Assembly (NCBI GenBank): GCA_029891385.1
Contig: CM057232.1
Span: 64,541,824 to 64,605,823 of the forward strand
DNA length: 64,000 nt
Direction: 5' to 3'
Source of the DNA: Erythroxylum novogranatense
Taxonomy: Eukaryota > Streptophyta > Magnoliopsida > Malpighiales > Erythroxylaceae
Every line of letters starts with the position of its first letter. Within the stretch, counting starts at the first letter, position 1. Positions 56,366 to 64,000 of this stretch are shown one piece after another. The translations under genes were made by a program, and so were the position numbers. The notes under the pieces were generated by a model. The model had not been told where the DNA came from. It saw only the letters and a program-made list of their open reading frames with translations, and ran no database searches.

Positions 56366-58292
56366 TAGAAAGGGTGCACGCCGCGACGTGGAAGAGATTA
56401 TATGCACGTCGTGGCGCACATGAAGATGCACGCCGCGACGAACGTCCATGCGTGCGCGCCGTGGCACACGCGGATCGTTCGCCGCGGTGTCCAAGAGTCG
56501 TTCGCCACGGCGACCGTGGCCCTCGTCGCGGCGAACCCCCTGTTTCCAGCAGCGATGAATTTTGTTATTTTAGTTATATCTTGGGCTGTAGATATCCAAA
56601 TGAGGTGATTTTTGACTCGTTGTAAAATAGAGACAAAGTTCTACAAGTTTTATAAAGCAATGAAATTGAAATTCAGACTATAAGACTCTTAAAGTTTGGT
56701 CAGAAGTTGGGTATAGATTCTTGTTTCGGCATATGGATAGTCTCAACTTGTTTGGGGTATAACTTTTGGGTTATTGAACCAAATTGAATGCTTTTGGAGT
56801 CAATAGAAATGTAAGACAATGAGGACTTTTATGAAAAAAGTGACCCAAATGTTTGGACTTTGGCAGAGTTTGGGTTTGTTTAGAATTTATCTTAGTGAAT
56901 GTGTGATTTTTGCGTCCCTAATTTGTATTCCTATTTGAATAGGAATTTTGCATTTGATTAAGGGAATCAAGGAAGGCAAGAGGATCAAGATGAGAGGTAT
57001 CTTTTATGCATATATCCGAGCAAGGATTTCAGGTGGGTTTCATGTTTATAATTTAATAATGAGCCACTAAAGTTTTCTCCCAAATCAAAAATGATTTCAA
57101 TTACTTCATAAATATTGTTTTGTTTCTATTGAATGCATTGCAAAATTTCTACATGTTTCAGCATATGAACTTTTCTGATGAATTTTAAAATAAGGATGAA
57201 AATGCATTGAACATTTTATGTCATGCCTTGGAAAAATTCATGACATTTTGTATATTCGGAAAAGAAAGAATAGAGCATGAAAAGTATGAAAGCTTTGATA
57301 AGATGCTTTGAGCATGAAACGAATGGTTATGTGCTTTGTTTGGGTGAGAGAGTAATGGATGGAGTTCCATGCACGTCAACGTATAGCCTTCTCCCAGCTA
57401 CCCACTTGAGGCCACGAGATCCTTGAAAAATCGGACTCATTTTGTTTACGGTATAAACTTCGATTTATCCGGATCGTTTTACGGTACTCTCGAGTCGTTT
57501 GTTTGTGCATTGCATCTATGAACTGTCAAGTATGTGCATAAATTGAGCATTTTATATTGATGATTGAATGAACATGTTGTGTTGATGTGAGAACAATTTT
57601 CACTATGAAATTGCACTTTTCCCTAAGAGTTTGAACCCTGAATTTCGGATTTGACTGAGAACTTGGGAGCAAAGTGTTTTATGAACTTGTTGTAATTTTG
57701 TATAACAAATGAACTTTTTTAACGGTTTTGCTTGTTCTTCGTTATAAACCTGTTACTCACGAGCTATAAGCTCACCCCCTTCATTCCCATCCACAGGTGA
57801 TGAGAAGAAGATCAAGTGAAGGGAAGTGAAGGTTTCGATTTATATGTGTACTTATTATATTGTTCTACGTTAAATTGGTATTGGAAATTATGGGATTTGA
57901 ATCTTTGTATATTCGGATATTCGATCTTGGTATTGTATTGTGGCGTGGAATGCCATTAAAGCTTGTAGCATTCTATCCTTTGATATTGAGTGAGAATTTG
58001 GTCTTCTTGAGGGAGTTATTGTGTGATATGATTTTTGGACTGGAAATTTTGGTTATGCATATGTGTTTATATACACGCCAATGTTTTGGTTCAGTGGTCG
58101 GATACCGAGTTCGGGGCTCATCATGTTTAGTAGCAGAGTAAGAAGAGATTTCAGCAAATCACGATTTAGTAAGACGATATTTTTGTACCGAGGTTGGGTT
58201 TCGGAAACGTGGCCCGGCATCTGCGGTATCAAACCAGGTTAGTAAGTGTTATGGTTTTGGTTTGAGTTGGATTCCAGAAACGGGGTCTAACA
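56366..58292 (+). repeat. 5' LTR of E, truncated
   Basis: The junction with D2 is at about 56365-56375. From there it tracks the 3' LTR from about 62805 on, and ends GGGGTCTAACA at 58292. The frame 57860-58141 (93 codons) is LTR sequence with no known domain. Confidence 0.8.
56372..56540. repeat. GC-rich palindrome cluster in the E 5' LTR
   Basis: GCACGCCGCGACG, TTCGCCGCGG (56478), TTCGCCACGGCGA (56500) and CTCGTCGCGGCGAA (56523) form a CG-rich island of about 170 bp. Confidence 0.75.
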
Positions 58293-58296
58293 TTTG

Positions 58297-58309
58297 TTGT
58301 ATCAGAGCC
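58297..58309 (+). other. Primer binding site of E
   Basis: TTGTATCAGAGCC lies 4 bases after the 5' LTR; it is the initiator-Met site with one G to T change. Confidence 0.75.
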
Positions 58310-61300
58310 TAGTATTATGATCTTGCATGGGCGTATGTGTATGGGTTACACGCATAGTGAGGTGTTAGAATCTGAGAAGCCAAGGTGATTGTTTGACTTA
58401 GATTGACAAGAATTTTGAGGAAATTGAGCTGTGAATATTGTGATGAATTGGGATAAAGTAATGATGAGTCTCCATGTGTGCGAGATAAAGTTGGAAAGAT
58501 GAGATAAAGAAATGATGATTGGTTCATTTTTCATGATCTGAGAAAAAAAAGGAAAGTTGTGGATAATTAGAAAGGAGAAATAGAGGATGGGTAAACAGAA
58601 CAGATAATGACTCCATGCAAAGGTATTGGAGGATGTATTAAAAGTATTATAGCAATATTATACTGCAGTGATATGTTTTGAAATTGATATGGATACGAAT
58701 GTATTGCCATGGAATGTTTGAGGAGTATAGGGATATAAGTATACATGATGAGAGTAGAGTGCACAAGTAGAGTGCAATGGAAACATAACTTCGCTATGAT
58801 CTTACGACGAAGTGATTGTTCTCGACGTCAAAAGTGATGACTCGCAGTAAGAATAAATTAGTAGATTTGAGGTCAGAATGTCATTGTGATTATGCATCGA
58901 TAATTTCGAATTGATTGAGGATATACATGTAGAAGATGAAATAAAGAATAATTGGAAAATGAGATAGAAGTGAGGACGTAGAGAAAGGGAAATGAAGTAG
59001 ACATAAATGACCTTGTATGAGACGAATGAAATGATATGTAGTATGGGGAAAATCGCAAATGCGTGTAAGATGCAAATGCGTATAAGCTCCCATATTATGC
59101 ATGAATGAGATTAAGAAAAAGAATAAAGAACTTCACCTCGTAAAAGGACACGAGGAGTTTTGAAAAGATCAGTTGCACCCGACTCTCCGACAAGAGAGGA
59201 AAGTACTGATGAATCGGTAGCCCAGAAAATGATGAAGCTTCTGTAAGGCAAGGAAGTGAGCCCTACGTAATCAATATGGTAATGGACCCATGATGAAATG
59301 ATATAGCGTGAGAAACGGTGACTTCTGGAAAAACTAACATAAAATTTGTGTTAGTCTGTTCGATAAGGGCGAATGCGATAGCAAGAATGTTTGTTACTCC
59401 TTGAGTTTTGAGTGACTTGAACATTATCATCTTATGAAGATGAGAGAAAATGGTCTTCTCGAGGGATTAAAGGTAACTGATGATGTGATGATGATAGCAC
59501 GTGAGTGATAAAGATTTGTATGAATGGTATCTCTTTTACAGAAGAACTTCACTAAGTTAGATTAAGCGGATCGATGGTTTGTATAAAGATTGATGAATGA
59601 AAGAATGATAAAAGGGGTATGTAAGGATTCAAAGCGAGTATTGAGTCCTATCCTAGCGGAGACTTAAGTAAAGAAGGTGGAGATACTCTCGAGATCGTAT
59701 GTATTTTGTTTGATGTCAAGGATCCAACCATGAGGTGGATTCCTAGATTGAGGAAGCACTAATTGCCAATATGAGGAGTATATCATATCGGTTCACGTTA
59801 TGTTTTGGATACGTATGTTTGGGAAATACAAGTTTATCCGATGAAGGTGTGACAAGCACAAGAAGCTAAGATTTCAAATAAACTAAAGTGTGTGGAGGAA
59901 AGCAGACATCAGAATACGTCAATGCGAAATATGAGGAAATCTAAAGAGTGGAGAAAATCAGTCAAGAAAGGTAAGACAATTGGGAATTGGAAAATAACAA
60001 GCGATAAGATTTTCTCATTGAGGAATCAGTTATTTGAGGAATGACTAGAACCAATGGTGGATATATGGAGTTTTGACGATGTTTGGTCAAGTTAACAAAT
60101 TCCCTGACAATACTATAGTACTGAAGAGTAAAGTGATCCAAGCGAGGTTTGATGATATGTTAAGTGTATTTGAAGAGTGGGGAAAAATAGTTTGACTACT
60201 TGAGGAAAATAAGTAATTTATATAAGAGACGAAGGTAAGGAAAATTTTGAGAATATTAGATATATCATTTGGAATTGGGAATTCAGTAGTATGCAACGGT
60301 GTTGCATGAGAGATCAGGATAAGATCCACGAAGTAAAATAAATGCGAATTGGATTTGAATAATGTGATTAGGATTGATTTTGGATTTTCGAGCCGGAGGT
60401 CCGAGGAATTTTGTGATTTGTTTAGCTGGTGTATAGAAGTATTTAAAGTTATTTGCAGGTTTTCGGTTTTAAAATGCAGCCGTGATGTTGTCCGATTTTT
60501 GTATGGTAGTCTATGGATTTGTGTGGTAAATGTCAGTTGGTAAAAGAGAGGAATGATAAGATTTTGTATAAGTCATGTGTGAGATTCTTTGGCAAAATGG
60601 CATATAAGTTTTTTTATAGATATGTATTTGATGTAGGGAATTAAGTTATAAATTTGCATATGATTGTATATGCATTGGATTGGGGTACGTTAGGAGTAAA
60701 TTGGGAATTTGTATATGAAGTTCGCATTATTTGTAGCTGCAGTGATTGCCGAAAAGTTGGAGACATTATATGTGCATCAAGATTTTGACTGTGTGGAAGA
60801 TATACAGATCATACAATTAAGGTACGTATTGAGTTGAAGAAATTGAATGTGAGATGGAGACAAGGGACAGAGTTACAAGAAGTTTATGTTGTTCTAATGA
60901 GTATTCAAAAATGGTAAAGCTAGTGTTGTAATCAGACACATTGAATAGAGAATTCAATAACAGTGAAGTATGAATTCAGTTTTAGAGGTTATCAGATCAA
61001 GTGCAATAAAGATTGTTGAATGTAGTCGAATTCGGGCAAAATGAAGTACCCTTAGTCACTGAAGTGGAAGATCGGGTTCGCATGATCAAAGCTCAAATTG
61101 AGGATTAAGGAATTGTCAACCCTTCCAAAAAAGCGAAAATGAATGTGCATTTTGAGCTCGAGTAGGAAAAAGGATACTGGGTGATTGAGATAAAAAAGTA
61201 TGTGTACCGGTAAAGATGATTGAGCAAAGAGACTGTCAGAAAAGTATAAGTGGTGATTTAAGCTATATGTCCTAGAAGAAATATGTCAAGTGACGAAGAG

Positions 61301-62074
61301 TTTAAATTATCGACGGTCTTAATTGTTGACGATATGTTTGAAGTCTATCGTGTGGAGTTCATGGGAATATGAGATCAATGTACGGTTCTATTTAACGTTA
61401 AGCATCACAATCGTTGTCATCGTGATTCTAATAGACTTCTGTATGAGGAATTTGATGATAAAAGAGTTATTGCTTTTGTATTATGATGAGTAAAGCCTAC
61501 TGGTCATTGGAGGCTAAATTTGAGACGTTATAGATAGACGAGATTAAGTAATTCAAGAAAGATGGACGAATTAGGCAGATCCGTGCCAAGAGCATGGAAT
61601 ACAGTGAGATAGACATAAGAGGCAAATGTACTGATACTAAAGTGATGTGAATTGTCTAGTGAAAGATGATTTGTCTTTGAGGGTATCACCTTAAAGGGTG
61701 TGTGCTTACATGAGGTACAAGGTGTGCTCAAGTTAGGATAGAGGATTTGCTAAACCCAATATGAATTGGTCTATATGAAATGATTATGAGTTAGCACTAC
61801 TTATAAAGGATGTCTTAGCTCGAAATGTGATATACGTAACTAGGTCACGGAAATATGGATATGATATGATATTAGTTTTATCGATATAAAAGTGGGAAAA
61901 ATTATGAGTGATATGAAAAGTGAATGGCCAATTAAGGGGTTGAAAGACCGAGCGAGTCTGTTGACCACAGTCGTTTGAAAGAAAGTGTTCGAGTGAAGAC
62001 ATTAAACGGGAATTGCAGGAACATCCTGCACTCCTTATTGATCAGATAAGAATTTTGAGGACGAAATTCTTTTT
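58310..62074 (+). other. Internal region of E, no recognisable protein
   Basis: About 3.77 kb without catalytic motifs of gag-pol on either strand; the longest frame is about 80 codons. It is purine-rich and C-poor on the plus strand, as in the internal region of B. It is a LARD-like non-coding core or a fully decayed gag-pol. Confidence 0.5.
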
Positions 62075-62088
62075 AAGAGGGGGAGAGT
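62075..62088 (+). other. Polypurine tract of E
   Basis: AAGAGGGGGAGAGT directly precedes TGTTGGCCCCCG, the 3' LTR start. Confidence 0.8.
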
Positions 62089-64000
62089 TGTTGGCCCCCG
62101 AATTTTCGTATTGCATTAAGCATGATTATAATTCAATTTAACTTAATTATGAGATTTGATGGATAAAGTTTTGGATCTATTTGTTATGTAAGTGTTGGTC
62201 GAATTTATTTTATGGTTTGGTTGTATTAAAAATGGTAAGAATGTATAAGGGTATTTTGGTCATGGCACTTAAGGTTATAAGGCCTAAGGCTTAAGTGAAA
62301 GGGGCAAAATGGGCATATGACAATTAAGTAGGATTAAAAGAAAGAGGTAGAAGAAAGAAGGTAAAGAAGAAGAAGAGAAGAAGAGAAGTATCGTGAAAGA
62401 GGAAGAAGAGAAGAAAAAAGGGGATTTTCGATCTTTGCAGTTTTTGATAAGTTCGGGACATTTCTGGGTAAGTTTTGCTTATCTTAATCTTGTTTCGGTG
62501 GGATTAAACCTAAAGATAGGTTGCATGTAGTAGAATCGGTGGTTTTAGGGTTTAAAGGTAAAAATGGTTAGATTTCCTTGGGTTGTTGGATTTGTGACTG
62601 ATTTTGAGGTTTGATTGAGTTAGAAATGTAGTTTGAGACTTGATCTAAGGTTTAGATGTGTTGCATTTGTATTTGTGGAAGGATTGAAGTGAGAAAAGCT
62701 GGAAATTTTGGGGTTTGGGGTCGGTTCCCCGATCCGCACGTCGCGACGTGCTCTTGAAACACGCCATGCATGCGAGAGAGAGGTCGCGTGCATCAGGTGC
62801 ACGCCAGCGGCGTCTGAGAGATTATGTGCACGTCGCGACGAACGTTCATCGCGTCTTGCGGCCATGGCTCATGCTGATCGTTCACCATGACAATGAAGCT
62901 TCGCCGCGGCGAGTGTGGCCCTCGTCGCGGTGAACCCCCTGTTTTCAGCAACGATGAATTTTGTTATTTTGGTTATATCTTGGGCTGCAGATATCCAAAT
63001 GAGGTGATTTTTGACTCGTTGTAAAATAGAGACAAAGTTCTACAAGTTTTATACAGCAATGAAATTGAAATTCAGACTATAAGACTCTTAAAGTTTGGTT
63101 AGAAGTTGGGTATAGATTCTTGTTTCGGCATAAGGATAGTCTCAACTTGTTTGGGGTATAACTTTTGGGTTTTTGAACCAAATTGAATGCTTTTGGAGTC
63201 AATAGAAATGTAAGACAATGAGGACTTTTATGGAAAAAGTGACTCGAATGTTTGGACTTTGGCAGAGTTTGGGTTTGTTTAGAATTTATCTTAGTGAATG
63301 TGTGATTTTTGCGTCCCTAATTTGTATTCCTATTTGAATAGGAATTTTGCATTTGATTAAGGGAATCAAGGAAGGCAAGAGGATCAAGATGAGAGGTATC
63401 TTTTATGCATGTATCCGAGCAAGGATTTCAGGTGGGTTTCATGTTTATAATTTAGTAATGAGCCACTAAAGTTTTCTCCTAAATCAAGAATGATTTCAAT
63501 TACTTCATAAATATTGTTATGTTTCTATTGAATGCATTGCAAAATTTCTACATGTTTCAGTATATGAACTTTTCTGATGAATTTCAAAATAAGGATGAAA
63601 ATGCATTGAACATTTTATGTCATGCCTTGGAAAAATTCATGGCATTTTGTATATTCGGGAAAGAAAGAATCGAGCCTGAAAAGTATGAAAGCTTTGATAA
63701 GATGCTTTGAGCATGAAACGAATGGTTATGTGCTTTGCTTGGGTGAGAGAGTAACGGATGGAGTCGTATGCACGTCGACGTATAGCCTTCTGCCGGTTGC
63801 CCGCTTGAGGCCACGAGATCCTTGAGAAATCGGACTCGTTTTGTTTACAGTATAAACTTCGGTTTATCCGGATCGTTTTACGGTACTCTCGAGCCGTTTG
63901 TTTGTGCATTGCATCTATGAACTGTCAAGTATGTGCATAAATTGAGAATTTTATATTGATGATTGAATGAACATGTTGTGTTGATGTGAGAACATTTTTC
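62089..64000 (+). repeat. 3' LTR of E (continues past the window)
   Basis: It starts TGTTGGCCCCCGAATTTTCG. From about 62805 it matches the 5' LTR. A GC-rich palindrome cluster lies at about 62735-62930 (for example CTTCGCCGCGGCGAG at 62899-62913 and GCACGTCGCGACGTGC near 62737). The frames at the right end recur in the 5' LTR and are not genes. Confidence 0.85.

Larger units (their letters stand above)
56366..64000 (+). mobile_element. Gypsy-type non-coding element E (5' LTR truncated, 3' LTR off the edge)
   Basis: The 5' LTR remnant (56366-58292), primer site, internal region (3.8 kb), polypurine tract and 3' LTR from 62089 are in order. The 5' LTR lacks about its first 715 bp, judged against the 3' LTR. 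Full LTR length is about 2.6 kb. No gag or pol is recognised internally. The end-of-pol-like TTTTGAGGACGAAATTC and the polypurine tract resemble chromovirus-type gypsy elements; assignment is inferred. It is related to solo LTR F. Confidence 0.75.

Noticed and set aside
57860..58141. 93-codon hydrophobic frame
   Set aside because: It is within the E 5' LTR, in T-rich sequence; hydrophobicity follows from base composition.

Overview
This is a stretch of plant nuclear repeat DNA with no recognisable host gene. It is AT-rich and made almost entirely of LTR retrotransposons inserted into one another. The evidence is Ty1/copia gag-pol relics, an Athila-type Ty3/gypsy integrase, primer sites matching plant initiator-Met tRNA (TGGTATC...), and target-site duplications (TSDs) at nearly every junction. 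A flowering plant with a large, repeat-rich, probably heavily methylated genome is the best guess; the sequence does not support a species.

Layout. The oldest layer is a decayed minus-strand copia element, A, in pieces at 1676-1707, 7273-7812, 9221-10685 and 32486-34262. Into it have gone: D1 (Athila-like LTR, 1-1675); F (solo LTR, 1708-7272, TSD CCCAA), which itself holds solo LTR I (2132-4125, TSD GAGAA); a PIF/Harbinger-like MITE full of TAA microsatellite (7813-9220, TSD TTA); B (10686-32485, TSD AAATG), a non-coding element with ~4 kb LTRs, whose 3' LTR holds the rearranged copia element G (21672-31807, TSD CAATG); and D2 (from 34263, minus strand, Athila-like). The D2 LTR holds a 167-bp TG...CA element J (TSD CAATT). 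J holds copia element C (35799-53733, minus strand, TSD CAATG), and one C LTR holds copia element H (43259-52977, TSD GATAT). The chain A > D2 > J > C > H is five levels deep. To the right, D2 integrase (about 55414-56350) abuts E (56366 to the window end), a gypsy-type element with a truncated 5' LTR and no recognisable protein.

How the parts work together. None of the gag-pol regions is open end to end. G and H belong to one copia family (LTR about 1.85 kb, 2-kb leader, gag-protease-integrase-RT-RNase H). C is a cousin lacking the middle of gag. B and E keep only what is needed to be copied by helpers (LTRs, primer site, polypurine tract).

Most interesting signals. (1) The LTR or leader of several unrelated families carries an array of short palindromes or hairpins, often about 21 bp apart. 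In B the stems differ from copy to copy yet stay complementary. (2) G looks like two cDNAs joined head to head before integration. (3) Between near-identical repeat copies, CAG/CTG in one is repeatedly CG in the other, which suggests a consensus error at CHG-methylated sites and means many apparent frameshifts here may not be real.
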